Shown here: piece after piece, positions 51,301-53,250 of the stretch
Layout of the letters: each line of letters starts with the position of its first letter
Position numbering within the stretch: the first letter of the stretch is position 1
Assembly (NCBI GenBank): GCA_032433765.1
Contig: JAVIAB010000047.1
Span: 16,161,107 to 16,225,106 of the forward strand
DNA from: Megaustenia siamemsis
Lineage: Eukaryota > Mollusca > Gastropoda > Stylommatophora > Ariophantidae
DNA length: 64,000 nt
Reading direction: 5' to 3'
Notes under the pieces: generated by a model
Seen by the model: only the letters and a program-made list of their open reading frames with translations
The model's database searches: none
Told to the model about the DNA's origin: nothing
Program-made: the position numbers and the translations under genes

Positions 51301-52948
51301 CTAATTAATGACACTACCAGTCATTGGGACTACTATAGAGCCGGACTACTAATTAATGACACTACCAGTCAGTGGCACTACTAGTGAGCAGACCTACGAG
51401 TGGATGAGACTACCAGTAAGTGAGATTATTAGTGAGCGGACTAGCAGTGAGTGGTGTTACCAGTGATGCTACTAGTGAGTGGAATTATCTAAGAGCGTGA
51501 CTTCTAACTAGTGAGATACTCAGTAACTGGAGCTGCAAGAGTGTGGGCAATTAGTATTGATGAATGGGTAATTACTCAGTGAGAGGGTGTCTACTAATCA
51601 TGGGCAAACAAAAAGAGGTAAACAAGGGTATGGCACCAGAAAGGAGCAGAGCAGGAAGCTGGAAGCTTAGAGTTGATGGCTTGAGCCAGGATTGGTGAAC
51701 TAGAACTATCCAGACCCTTCTCCACCTCTTCGCAGTGCTTCCAGAAACTGACTAACCTGTCTATCCTAATATATGTGTGTTGTTGTTTATTGCTCCAGCT
51801 GAAGATCTACTTGGCCGAAACGTCGTCGTACTTTTGTTTTGTTTCTCACCTAAGTAAAGCTGTTACCATACCACTTTTCCCTTTTTTTAAACTTTCATTA
51901 TTATCATCAGTTTTACAGCAGCTTCTGGTTGCATCTTGATGCCTTTACCCCATGTTTAGTCTGGCCAAGTGAGTATAGATCAAAGAGGGAAGGCAACCCG
52001 CTACTCAAAAATGCCGTGTTAAAGTCGGATATGTTTTGAGCAAAAGGGGGCGCAACTATCACAGTTCTACTGCAAACCTCGACAAAACGCTTCAGCGCCC
52101 ACTTAACGTCCTTTTAATGACGGGTGACAAAGAGGACAATCAAATCCTTTTAGTTGTTATCGGGTGAACACCGAGAAGAGAAAGAAAGAAAAGGGGTAAA
52201 GGACAGGTGGCAGACACACGTAAACACACACATTGACAAGTAGAGGAATTCAAATACCTAGGAAGTTTAGTGACAAACGATAATTCAAACAGCAGAGATA
52301 GAATCAAGCTGCAACAAAGCTTGTCAAATCATTGGACAGTTATCACCACTATTGTCCAACAATGAAATAGCTGTAGAGGCAAAACGAGCACTATACAATA
52401 CAATCTTCATCCCAACGTTGTGCTACCAATGCCAGACCTGGACCATAGATGCATGAACAATAAGAAAATAACCTCTACTGAGATGAAATGTGTTAGTCGA
52501 ATGACAGGAAACAGTCTGAGAAATAAGATCAGAAATGAAGAACTGAGAAAAAAGCTAGGAATAGCCCCCGCCATAGAATATATAAGGAAACAACAGACAA
52601 AATGGTTTGGCCACGTGACGAGGCAGAAAGATCAAAACACAACACAACGAGACTTCAGTCAGCAAACGTTGTGAGAATATCAGACCCAATGGTCGACCAC
52701 AAAAAAGATGGATGGATGGAATATTAGAAGCACTGGGAAACATAACAGCAGCAGAGGCGAACAGAAGTGCAAAAGACCGCAAATTATATCTCCCCTCGAC
52801 GCTGAAAGGCAGGCGATGAAGGAAAGAAGGAGAAGATACATTGACATATGGACACATCTCACCTGTCGTCATATGCGAAGTCCGCAGGTAAAGTATTGAG
52901 ATACAAAACAGTAGCCAGCAGTGTAGCCACTATTGGTATATAATCCAT
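2665..52948 (-). CDS. TMTC2: TMTC2, transmembrane and TPR-repeat O-mannosyltransferase-like protein (seven exons, 3' end outside window)
   Basis: Spliced minus-strand gene: 52948-52863, 22676-22094, 12676-11734, 7253-7139, 6561-6476, 3387-3326 and 2787-2665, giving 1998 nt or 666 codons, open to the left edge. All internal junctions are AG/GT and phases fit (2, 0, 1, 2, 1, 0). TMTC1-4 are ER multi-pass GT-C-type proteins linked to O-mannosylation of cadherins. TMTC2 rather than a paralogue is called from GNKPPEF, SDNPASDSDSLLTRTLT, LSFDWSMEAIPL, FYVGFVIAERILYIPSMG and NPAK-AWGNL across the exon 3/4 junction. Residues 1-25 form a membrane segment, followed by the acidic AYDD motif expected in the first lumenal loop. 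HPIHTEAV lies in exon 2, the DUF1736-type block in exon 3, and TPRs from about residue 538. From memory the human protein is about 836 residues, so roughly 150-200 residues are missing off the left edge. No frameshift or in-frame stop is seen in any exon. Confidence 0.95.
2985..3260 (-). mobile_element. LINE remnant (family E) in TMTC2 intron 6
   Basis: Minus-strand reading gives broken matches to the GHVM...KQAL...RETL region of the 1806-2300 element. Interrupted by stops. Confidence 0.6.
3326..3387 (-). CDS. TMTC2: TMTC2 exon 6 (TPR)
   Basis: Acceptor CTCTCTATTTCAG, donor GTAGGT. Encodes (V)AHLNLAILAAQQGDTDQAKK, a TPR helix pair at the position of TMTC2 ASAYLNTGIIL. 62 nt. Confidence 0.88.
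3388..4381. other. Intron 5 sequence, nothing recognised
   Basis: Part of TMTC2 intron 5 (3388-6475). No coding or repeat signal that I can name. Confidence 0.5.
4382..4750. repeat. Diverged direct duplication, about 150 bp, two copies
   Basis: ATTCTGCCAAGTCAACC at 4385 and GTTCTGCCAAGTCAACC near 4606 begin two similar segments. Both include TTTGTG...TTTTTGG and end near GCTACATCATCATGACA. Old and diverged. Confidence 0.6.
4751..5547. other. Intron 5 sequence, nothing recognised
   Basis: AT-rich; no supported feature. Confidence 0.4.
5548..6375 (+). mobile_element. Degenerate LINE (family A), RT motif C to 3' end
   Basis: Broken plus-strand translation shows HADDTVLITETE (RT catalytic box), a SDGRCTTEI stretch, KRRLEATEFEFLRRMLKV, KKTNEGILKEANTKRELLKN and a 3' end with GATGATGATG. 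Many stops. Same family as 25280-25740, 40690-41380 and 63395-63725. Confidence 0.75.
6476..6561 (-). CDS. TMTC2: TMTC2 exon 5 (TPR)
   Basis: Acceptor TTCTTACCAG, donor GTAAGC. Encodes LGVLLQNQNRVNEAIDNYQK then AIYFRPKLS. It continues the TPR begun by exon 4 (N-L-G across the junction), matching the LGLLLQ segment of TMTC2. 86 nt. Confidence 0.92.
6603..6945. mobile_element. Two SINE-D copies in inverted orientation inside TMTC2 intron 4
   Basis: Copy 1 (6603-6725, minus) carries the tRNA-like B box as TCGAACTTGTACTCCTTGGC on the plus strand. Copy 2 (6774-6945, plus) has the same body (TTGTTGATTATTTGTCATTT, AACATACCTCTTCCTCTG) and an ATT-rich tail. The shared ~75-bp segments face each other and could form a hairpin in the pre-mRNA. 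Confidence 0.75.
7139..7253 (-). CDS. TMTC2: TMTC2 exon 4 (first TPR)
   Basis: Acceptor GTCTCAG precedes CTTGGGG, which with the G from exon 3 restores AWGNLANIFNDK. Then come AEEAYKNALSFRPNMADVYY and donor GTAAGT. This is a TPR with the W-x-N-L start and A-x-x-x-Y-x-x-A-L pattern. 115 nt, phases 1 to 2. Confidence 0.93.
7375..7815 (+). mobile_element. LINE remnant (family E) at the end of intron 3
   Basis: Broken frames read LSTLTYIYESWKTTKEIE, YVGHVLRTDTNKF and RRRGRPRETLKRSLVREA, homologous to 1806-2300. Intact enough to classify, not to function. Confidence 0.8.
7862..9905. repeat. 36/42-bp minisatellite, about 52 copies, in TMTC2 intron 3
   Basis: Core TCATCATTACTTATTGTCTT repeats throughout. 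Units are 36 bp, or 42 bp when ATGACC is added. Both lengths are multiples of three, so frames stay open over 300-690 codons on both strands (for example 9890-7827). The predicted proteins are pure repeat, lie in an intron and are not called as genes. Near-identical longer blocks (around 8870-8910 and 9710-9750) show segmental amplification. Confidence 0.95.
10008..10115 (+). mobile_element. Short LINE 3' tail ending in GATA repeats
   Basis: GGCTCAAAAGGACAATAAAG followed by ATAGATAG resembles RTE-type 3' ends such as the one at 2398. Confidence 0.5.
10195..11335 (-). mobile_element. RTE-like LINE (family C), reverse transcriptase and C-terminal domain, 5'-truncated
   Basis: Open frame from about 11328 to 10202 on the minus strand. 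RT motif A reads EFIDYEKAFDSLDRRM (just upstream of the first ATG), followed by RTGVRQGCLLSPFLF, the catalytic box DDLDFADDIALLSH and SYIYLGSNIDKEGGTENDTK. The C-terminal part has LLYGCETWRIT, WIGHTLRKP and RKRQRGRPRNSWRRQIEAEM. Upstream endonuclease is absent. The frame is uninterrupted over about 375 codons, so the copy is young. A second fragment is at 63765. Confidence 0.9.
11360..11620. repeat. Polypurine GAA/GGA-rich tract
   Basis: About 260 bases of almost only A and G on the plus strand (AGAAGAGGAAGTGGAGAAGG and similar), in intron 3, 115 bp from the exon 3 donor. Confidence 0.85.
11734..12676 (-). CDS. TMTC2: TMTC2 exon 3 (DUF1736 and C-terminal membrane helices)
   Basis: Acceptor CCCATCCAACCAG precedes ACA-AAG-TTC; donor GTGAGC follows GCG-AAA-G. 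The 943 nt encode residues 224-537. They contain FMGNKPPEFAPSDNPASDSD, YLPSVNLWMVLCPSVLSFDW, a polar low-complexity stretch of roughly 75 residues rich in Ser, Asn and Thr (around 12080-12330), then VFPFIPASNLFFYVGFVIAE and LYIPSMGVCLLVGLG. The polar insert lies where human TMTC2 also has a variable loop. Confidence 0.96.
12855..13262 (-). mobile_element. SINE with SINE-B body and a different tRNA-like head
   Basis: Minus-strand head reads GCCTCGGTGGCTGAGTGATT (A-box side) and CCTGGGTTTGATACTCAG (B-box side). The body shares GGTTCACCCAGCCT, ACCACAT-GCCCAAAAAT and GTCACTAACACCATATTCC with the SINE at 33673. The tail carries a T/A run (12917-12934). Confidence 0.75.
13275..13770 (+). repeat. 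Dispersed repeat DR2, copy 1
   Basis: Homologous to the inverse strand of 43175-43600: both carry TTCCTTGTTGCAGTTTCCTC, TGAGTTAAGTGCT, CATCCGTTTTGATC and GCAATTATGAATTTTAATTC in the same order. Identity unknown; could be a non-autonomous DNA element. A 78-codon minus ORF (13507-13271) inside it matches nothing I know. Confidence 0.75.
13815..21195. repeat. 38-bp minisatellite, about 190 copies (7.4 kb), in TMTC2 intron 2
   Basis: Core GTCTATAAGTAAGATGTCGG followed by CCCTTGGAGGATTGGGTG. The left third uses TCTAGAAGTAAGATGTCAGC with ATCTGGA; the right two-thirds mix GGATTGGGTG and GGATTAGATT subtypes. The unit matches the tRNA-like head of the SINE at 33933-34000 at about 25 of 28 bases, and the last unit runs directly into the rest of such a SINE. 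Confidence 0.97.
21150..21410 (+). mobile_element. SINE-C copy whose head is continuous with the 38-bp array
   Basis: After the final array unit comes ACAGGCAGGTCCTGGGTTTA (B-box region), a body with GTTTCCTTGTGGCTTTAATC and CTCTCCTGG, then GAGATCTGAAGGCTAGCTCT and a 3' part with TTGTGCACTTGTACATCGTT. The same order occurs in the element at 55760-57200. Confidence 0.75.
21411..22093. other. Intron 2 sequence, nothing firmly recognised
   Basis: AT-rich DNA beside exon 2. ACGCCCACTTAACAGGGACG near 21670 resembles part of dispersed repeat DR1 (compare 52090). Confidence 0.4.
22094..22676 (-). CDS. TMTC2: TMTC2 exon 2 (N-terminal membrane region)
   Basis: Acceptor TCTTCTTTTAG precedes T-CGT-GCC-ATT, completing Ser29 and giving RAIVKNPDLLPETPL. 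Donor GTATGT follows ILTQ. The 583 nt encode residues 29-223: FYNDFWGTPL, SGSHKSYRPLCVLTFRLNYL, ASHPIHTEAVAGIVGRAD and several hydrophobic segments. HKSYRPL and HPIHTEAV are TMTC-family signatures. Confidence 0.96.
22685..23054. repeat. AT-rich tandem repeat, ~53-58-bp unit, first part
   Basis: AAATTGTGTGTAACGGCTTA and AAAAGGTAGACAGAACAAAA recur six times with drift. The array resumes at 24168 after a LINE insertion. Confidence 0.85.
23055..24168 (-). mobile_element. RTE-like LINE (family D) inserted into the AT-rich array
   Basis: Minus frames 24164-23575 and 23546-23148 encode NGRSSQPFEMNCGVKQ, RT box IKELLFADDAALVAHD, RKFTYLGSMVTTNVF, LLYGSETWTTYAGQEKRL, RLRWLGHVRRMTNNHIPKQI and LYGELKDGKR. 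Small frameshifts separate the pieces. AAAAGGTA at 23047-23054 and 24169-24176 is the likely target-site duplication. 5'-truncated. A second copy lies at 47820-48325. Confidence 0.88.
24168..24390. repeat. AT-rich tandem repeat, second part
   Basis: Continues the 22685-23054 array (AAAAAGGTAGACAGAACAAA, TGTGTGTAAGGGCTTAA) on the far side of the LINE, then decays. Confidence 0.75.
24425..24890 (+). repeat. Dispersed repeat DR1, longest copy
   Basis: Markers: GGCCAAACACATCCGACTTC, CTACTCGCTTGGCCAGACTA, GTTAGTCTGTTTCTGGAGGC, GAGGTGGAGTAGGATCTGGA. Other copies are at 31780, 47340, 51650, 58190 and 59700. No coding capacity seen; origin unknown. Confidence 0.75.
24970..25275 (+). mobile_element. 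SINE-A copy
   Basis: tRNA-like head TGGTTGGTCTCGAGGTTAGC with B-box GAGTTCAAATCCTGGCTG. Body has TGATTTCTCTCTGCAGCAAC and GGCGGAGTTATCTG. 3' part is ACGCAAAATTCAGCTCCTAG then TCTAGGGACTTCACTAGAGG. Confidence 0.85.
25280..25740 (-). mobile_element. LINE C-terminal fragment (family A)
   Basis: Minus frame 25712-25353 encodes KRRLEATEMGFLRRMLKVPW, TDKKTNEEVLKEANTKWELL, FFRHIMRRGKLEYLVTTGKI and KGKRDRGRQREKILDSLVSW. 3' end in ATG/CAT repeats near 25285. Confidence 0.85.
25745..26000. repeat. 77-bp tandem repeat, about 3 copies
   Basis: Unit contains CCATCCAGAGCAACTTTAGG and GATTTACTATCAAGATTAAC. Related degenerate sequence resumes at 27565-27690 beyond LINE fragments. Confidence 0.85.
26001..26480. 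other. CT-rich DNA, nothing recognised
   Basis: Decayed relatives of the 77-bp unit at first, then unassigned sequence. Confidence 0.4.
26480..26975 (-). repeat. 126-bp tandem repeat, about 4 copies, made from a LINE 3' end
   Basis: GGTTG markers at 26521, 26647, 26773 and 26899 give a period of exactly 126. On the minus strand the unit reads GSQPSMRRRHSMMI, which matches the 3' end of the LINE at 36340-36420 (ACCTTCGATGCGGAGACGGC). CT microsatellites sit inside each unit. Open frames arise because 126 is divisible by three. Confidence 0.9.
26976..27255 (-). mobile_element. LINE C-terminal fragment (family F), upstream of the 126-bp array
   Basis: Minus frame 27188-27006 encodes KKMKRELLNTIQTRQMGFLG and EEKIQGKRDRADQDN, matching KMKIELLNTIQARQMRFLGQ at 36150-36215. 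Confidence 0.8.
27256..27690. other. Unassigned, with remnants of the 77-bp repeat at 27565-27690
   Basis: CAACCTCCATCCAGATCAAC and CAGTCTCTCTAGATCAACTA echo the array at 25745. Nothing else recognised. Confidence 0.45.
27695..27930 (+). mobile_element. LINE remnant, region after RT core
   Basis: KKTEVIVATKKKTLPQRTHK then, frame-broken, INEFKYLGIML resembles VMVTTKKKTSPQ...VNEFKYLGTLL on the minus strand at 41350-41250. Confidence 0.65.
27931..28253. other. CpG-richer unassigned segment
   Basis: Two overlapping short ORFs (27991-28281, 28049-28318) with no recognisable domain. Probably not coding. Confidence 0.35.
28254..28698. repeat. 78-bp tandem repeat, about 5.7 near-identical copies
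   Basis: GGATTTATCGGAGTGTTGAA, GCACAGCCAACTATACTTCT and TAGATTGGTAGATTCTCTTA repeat almost without change (one CAGG/CATG variant), so expansion is recent. CAGCCAACTATA also occurs at the end of the MITE-like element at 30510. Confidence 0.93.
28905..29110 (+). mobile_element. LINE endonuclease N-terminus
   Basis: Frame 28911 on encodes IRIATWKVKTMYETCRTARV then IQEMKGYNHDSLGLSEVRWT, the start of an APE-type endonuclease domain (TWNVRTM...LGLSEVRW) of non-LTR elements. It then runs into the 67-bp array. Confidence 0.8.
29076..29745 (+). repeat. 67-bp tandem repeat, about 10 copies, inside LINE endonuclease coding sequence
   Basis: Unit holds GGACAAGAAATGGGAGATAC, AGAACGGTAACTGGAGAAAC and TTTTATTCTGGAAGAAGTGA. 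In frame it reads EVRWTRNGRYRTVTGETKFY, ordinary endonuclease sequence. 67 is not divisible by three, so each copy shifts frame and the element is dead. Confidence 0.92.
29930..30255 (+). mobile_element. SINE-A copy, best preserved
   Basis: Starts after a run of twelve G. Head GGTTGGTCTCGAGGCAAGAC, B-box TGGGTTCAAATCCCGGCTAC. Body GAGTACCTCCGAAGTCGGAG; 3' part ATTAACACGCAAAATTCAGT, CTAGGGACTTCGTCAGAGG and an AAATAAAT tail. Confidence 0.9.
30325..30510. mobile_element. MITE-like element, copy 1
   Basis: Ends are imperfect inverted repeats: left TATAGATTTACCAAGGCCTG, right (reverse complement) CAGCCAACTATAGATTTATA. Inside is AGCTGAAAACCGTCACGCTA, shared with the element at 31440-31660. No coding capacity. 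Confidence 0.55.
30620..31440. repeat. 34-bp minisatellite, about 24 copies
   Basis: Unit CCTGAAATAGGTGGCGATTG plus GTAGGTCGCTGCCT. The left half is almost identical between copies; the right half (after 30915) is divergent. Confidence 0.95.
31440..31660. mobile_element. MITE-like element, copy 2
   Basis: Left end CAGCCAACAATAGATTTTCC with GGGCC; right end reverse complement CAACCAGCTCTAGATTTACT with TAGGCC. Internal AGCTGAAAACGTCACGCTAG as in copy 1. The two copies bracket the 34-bp array. Confidence 0.55.
31780..32030 (-). repeat. Dispersed repeat DR1 copy
   Basis: Minus strand carries TACTCGCTTAGCCAGACTAA, GTTAGTCTGTTTCTAGAGAC and GGCCCAACGCATTTGACTTC, in the order seen at 24425. Confidence 0.7.
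32195..32520 (-). mobile_element. SINE-A copy
   Basis: Plus strand shows the 3' part first (CCTCTGACGAAGTCTCTAGA, AACTGAATTTTGCGTGTTAA), then the body, then the head as ACTCGAGACCAACAGTCCCC. B-box region is diverged (GGAACTTGAACCCACAACCT on the plus strand). Confidence 0.87.
32868..33482. repeat. 43-bp tandem repeat, about 14 copies, nearly identical
   Basis: Unit CCCGACACTACTCGGCGTCT plus GTATGTCTACTCAACAATTTCTG. The only recurring variant is TTTGTG for TTTCTG, in two copies. The unit lacks plus-strand stops, giving long open frames (32712-33524, 32858-33487, 32896-33501), not genes. Confidence 0.96.
33527..33605 (-). mobile_element. SINE-C 3'-domain fragment
   Basis: GCCAAGTGTTCTTTAACGTG and TTCGAGAGAGCT match 55790-55860. 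Same orientation as that copy. Confidence 0.6.
33673..33930 (+). mobile_element. SINE-B copy with complete tRNA-like head
   Basis: Head GCCGCGATAGCTCAGTGGTT ... GTAGGGTTCGATCCCAATCG is tRNA-like with A and B boxes. Body has ACCGGATTTTTTTTCTGGGA, CATGTGCCGAAGGTCTGTAA, CACTAACACCATATTCCCTA and GGCGTGACGGGGGTAC. Better read as a SINE than a tRNA gene, because head and body recur together at 57310-57565. Confidence 0.85.
33931..34002 (-). mobile_element. SINE-C tRNA-like head, the parent motif of the 38-bp array
   Basis: Minus strand reads GGTGGTCTAGAGATAAGATG, TCGGCCTCAGTACAGGAAAG, TCCTGGGTTCGAATTCCAC. A box and B box spacing fit a tRNA-derived promoter. It abuts the 3' end of the SINE-B copy. 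Confidence 0.75.
34003..34239. other. Unassigned spacer
   Basis: No feature supported. Confidence 0.35.
34240..36430 (+). mobile_element. Long degenerate LINE (family F), RT to 3' end
   Basis: Broken plus frames: RT motif A ACFIDYTNAFDRMHHNQL near 35260, motif C LRYADDTVLLAENPKDLQQL near 35560, then FLYGTETWTLDKKTEQKIEA, KEKKTNDEVLKELKMKIELL and QARQMRFLGQV. The 3' end (36300-36425) reads TSQPMTTC and NLRCGDGT-like sequence with GATGATGATAAATAATAA. Stops and frameshifts throughout; upstream 34240-35030 is A-rich and barely readable. Confidence 0.85.
35757..35945. repeat. Inverted duplication inside the family F LINE
   Basis: ACTACCTTGGACATACTATA with ACCAATGATGGAAAATGT (35760 on) recurs inverted at 35880-35920. 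A second short pair, CATGGCATTGAAA at 35829 and TTTCAATGCCATG at 35925, is nested. Arms are about 70 bp. Confidence 0.85.
36478..36545 (-). mobile_element. LINE 3'-end fragment (family B)
   Basis: TTCATTTGCCTTTCAGCGTC and AATAATTTGCGGTTTTACAG correspond to CTCATTTGCCCTTTAGCGTT at 53275. Confidence 0.6.
36546..37127. other. Unassigned; faint Ig-like fragment near 37000-37120
   Basis: One frame reads KGDIITLLCEY and the next reads IRRDQNDAGNYSIFAQN, which look like two strands of an immunoglobulin domain but are only a few bases apart. At best a decayed exon piece. Confidence 0.25.
37128..37200. repeat. (TA)n microsatellite
   Basis: Uninterrupted TA dinucleotides for about 70 bp. Confidence 0.97.
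37370..38115. repeat. Degenerate tandem repeat around GTAGACAATGGTTGA, later a 62-bp unit
   Basis: GAATGTAGACAATGGTTGA recurs every 30-60 bp and drifts. From 37925 three near-identical 62-bp units carry AATGATTGGCAGAACAGAGG. Confidence 0.85.
38116..38335. mobile_element. Possible SINE inserted between two related arrays
   Basis: Minus strand 38270-38340 is tRNA-like (GTGGCCGTGCGGCTAAAACC ... GACGTTCGGTGTTCGAAGTT). It splits the 62-bp and 56-bp arrays. GGCAGTCGCC...TTATTTCA also occurs near 46660. Confidence 0.45.
38340..39110. repeat. ~56-bp tandem repeat, about 13 copies
   Basis: CACAGACAATGTTTGGCAGA, ACAGAGATGACAGAAAGTAG and ACAGCCAATCACATAA repeat. Clearly related to the 62-bp unit on the other side of the insertion. 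Alternation of AGAAGACAG and AGATGACAG gives a partial dimer pattern. Confidence 0.93.
39111..39424. other. Unassigned spacer
   Basis: Two diverged copies of an AACRTTTAGGCCAGC motif (39250, 39308). Nothing else. Confidence 0.4.
39425..39625 (+). mobile_element. SINE-B body, head missing
   Basis: GACGGCTTCCAGGTTCACCC, GGGAAAGTAAAGCAGCACGG, GTCACTAACACCATATTTCC and CTTGGCGTGACGGGGGTACT match the 33673 copy from its head-body junction on. Confidence 0.82.
39815..40198. repeat. (GGAA)n-rich polypurine tract
   Basis: Irregular GA-rich sequence from 39815, then almost pure AAGG repeats from about 40030 to 40198 with a few GGGA and GATGG interruptions. Open frames in it are artefacts. Confidence 0.96.
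40199..40689. other. AT-rich, nothing recognised
   Basis: No supported feature. Confidence 0.4.
40690..41380 (-). mobile_element. LINE (family A), post-RT region to 3' end
   Basis: Minus frame 41350-41120 encodes MVTTKKKTSPQCKIKTSGTI, LKQVNEFKYLGTLLTSDGRC and AAFQKTRKILCNPFLTIETR. It continues broken with TTGKIEGRRDRGKQREKI. The 3' end at 40690 is in CATCATCAT. Confidence 0.85.
41398..42425. repeat. 57-bp tandem repeat, about 18 copies
   Basis: GAAGGATCGAGAATAGAAAC, AATTGACGAGAGACTATGTT, then either CCGTCAGAGCGGTGCTG or CTGTCTAGMGGYGCTG. The two subtypes are interspersed; the CTGTCTAGAGGCGCTG type dominates the right end. 57 is divisible by three, hence the repetitive ORF 41600-41953. Confidence 0.95.
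42433..42710. repeat. Direct duplication of about 130 bp
   Basis: GAGGTGAGAGAGATGGAAAC, ATATAAGATCAATCGATCAA and AAGGTCTCTCCATCCATC occur in both copies. Confidence 0.9.
42885..43120 (-). mobile_element. SINE with SINE-A body and a different tRNA-like head
   Basis: Minus-strand head GTCCGGTTAGCGCAATCGAT ... GCCGGGGTTCGTACCCTGGC. Body TTAGTACCTCTGAAGTCGGA, GGCGAGGGGCATCC, CACGCAAAATTCAGTCCCAC and GGGACTTCGTCAGAGGTAAA match SINE-A. Confidence 0.8.
43175..43600 (-). repeat. Dispersed repeat DR2, copy 2
   Basis: Inverse homologue of 13275-13770: GAATTAAAATTCATAATTGC, CCAAACAAAGAAAGGTA, CACGATCAAAACGGATGAAA and GAGGAAACTGCAACAAGGAA. About 30 kb from copy 1. Confidence 0.75.
43770..44095 (+). mobile_element. 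SINE-E, tRNA-like head plus body
   Basis: Head GGCCTTGGTAGCCGAGTTGG ... CGCGTTCGATTCCCGCTGGC. Body GGGTACTAGGGTATTACCCT; AAATCTCCGAACATTTCTGG forms a short palindrome with its surroundings. 3' end is TACTTTACCTTTACCTTTAT. Only one copy in this window. Confidence 0.65.
44096..44335. other. AT-rich spacer, nothing recognised
   Basis: No supported feature. Confidence 0.4.
44336..45284. repeat. 53-bp tandem repeat, about 18 copies (left part of split array)
   Basis: GTTACCACGATCTTAATCTC, CATGTCCATGAAGGTCTGTC and TATCTTTAACCCT per unit. Ends at the TTAA target of the inserted element at 45285. Confidence 0.95.
45285..45585. mobile_element. piggyBac-like MITE with TTAA target duplication
   Basis: 301 bp flanked by TTAA (45281-45284, 45586-45589). 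Ends are CTCTTTCAGTCCGG and, inverted, CTCTTTCCATACG. Host units contain CTTTAACC at this position, so removing the insert plus one TTAA restores a unit. No ORF of its own. Confidence 0.7.
45586..46560. repeat. 52-53-bp tandem repeat, about 15 copies (right part of split array)
   Basis: CTACCACAATCTCAATCTCC, ACGCCCTTGAAGGTCTATTT, TCTTTCACCCTG. It is a distinct, more homogeneous subtype than the left part. It contains a SINE at 45627-45778. Confidence 0.95.
45627..45778 (-). mobile_element. SINE-D inserted into the 53-bp array
   Basis: 152 bp flanked by GTCCTTGAAG at 45617-45626 and 45779-45788, a duplication of unit sequence. On the minus strand, B-box region GTACGGGTTCGATCCTGCTT, then TGTTGTTGATTATTTGTAAT and AACATACCTCTTCCTCTGAA. 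Confidence 0.85.
46561..47094. other. Unassigned
   Basis: GGCATTAAAGAGTAAAGGCC...CAGTCGCCGCGAGG resembles 38165-38220. A single 84-codon ORF (46813-47067) has no recognisable domain. Confidence 0.4.
47095..47235. repeat. GATA/GACA/GATG microsatellite cluster
   Basis: ACAGACAGATAGACAGACAA, GATGGATGGATGGATAGATA and GGACGGACGGACGGACAGAT. Confidence 0.9.
47340..47450 (+). repeat. Dispersed repeat DR1 fragment
   Basis: CGGCCCAATACATCCGACTT with CAGCTTGGCAATTTTAGGTA matches the start of DR1. Confidence 0.6.
47820..48325 (+). mobile_element. LINE (family D) C-terminal end with zinc-finger-like motif and (TA)n tail
   Basis: Open plus frame from about 47860 to the stop at 48246: RIPRQILYGELKHGKRQIGR, PKLRYRDICKSSLKDFSICE, NDWQHLASDRTSWRACI, then CSLCDRVCLSNIGRISQERS plus C, a C-x2-C-x-S-R-I-G-type finger common at the end of this LINE class. 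Ends in (TA)n at 48283-48324. Matches YGELKDGKR...RYKDVCRASLREL at 23148-23350. The 156-codon ORF on the other strand is a shadow. 47520-47820 upstream is possibly more of the element. Confidence 0.8.
48485..48720. repeat. 46-47-bp tandem repeat, about 5 copies
   Basis: ACTAGTAAGTGGGACTACAG and GAATGGGTCTACCCAGTGAG. Grades into the next array through degenerate sequence. Confidence 0.9.
48880..51410. repeat. 48-bp tandem repeat, about 51 copies
   Basis: TTAATGACACTACAAGTCAG, TGGCACTACTAGTGAGCCGG, ACTAGAAG or ACTACTAA. The GACTAGAAG and GACTACTAA subtypes are interspersed in runs. Each unit has an ACTAGT palindrome. Degenerate related sequence continues to about 51600. Confidence 0.97.
51650..52145 (-). 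repeat. Dispersed repeat DR1 copy, with 51770-51890 insert
   Basis: Minus strand shows GTTAGTCAGTTTCTGGAAGC, GAAGAGGTGGAGAAGGGTCT, TACTCACTTGGCCAGACTAA and AACATATCCGACTTTAAC. Between them lies GATCTACTTGGCCGAAACGT with a T-rich end, likely a separate insertion. Confidence 0.65.
52225..52858 (+). mobile_element. LINE (family B), C-terminal region, ending at TMTC2 exon 1
   Basis: Broken plus frames: VEEFKYLGSLVTNDNSNSRD, SLSNHWTVITTI, ITSTEMKCVSRMTGNSLRNK, QQTKWFGHVTRQKDQNTTQR, DGWNIRSTGKHNSS, RRRYIDIWTH. The 3' end (GGCGATGAAGGAAAGAAGGA) lies within about 50 bp of the exon 1 donor at 52862. Confidence 0.82.
52863..52948 (-). CDS. TMTC2: TMTC2 exon 1 (start codon, first membrane segment)
   Basis: Reads MDYIPIVATLLATVLY then LNTLPADFAYDD, 28 codons plus AG of a split serine codon, followed by donor GTGAGA. 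The ATG at 52948 has A at -3 and G at +4. An in-frame TGA lies upstream with no earlier Met, which fixes the start. The hydrophobic stretch from residue 3 to 20 would enter the ER membrane. The DD pair at residues 27-28 is the conserved acidic motif. The exon is too short to appear as a long ORF and was found by matching the known TMTC2 N-terminus. Confidence 0.9.
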
Positions 52949-53250
52949 CTTCTGTAATTGGTAGTCCTGTTCCTCTTCTGGGCCATATCTGACACCGAAT
53001 CACTCAGATTTCCTCTCGTTACCTGGGATCGATCTGTCCTCGCAAGTCACCACGCTAAGCTCCGAGGCGACACTGGCTACAAGCACGCATGTGTCATGTC
53101 GCGGTCTGTTGAAAATGAAGGCAAATGGAAATAGTTTTATTAATGGCGCCGCAGGTGGGCGGTGTCACCGTGGTTTGTTTACGGTGAAAAAGGAAAGTAG
53201 TGCGAGGAAATAAATTAAACCACCTCCTCTGTGTCTGATCGCACATTCCT
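52949..53250 (-). promoter_or_regulatory. Presumed TMTC2 5' UTR and promoter region
   Basis: About 300 bp between the TMTC2 start codon and a LINE copy beginning near 53251. It is locally CpG-richer than the surroundings (around 53030-53210). There is no clear TATA box and the transcription start cannot be located by eye. The role is inferred only from position. Confidence 0.4.
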
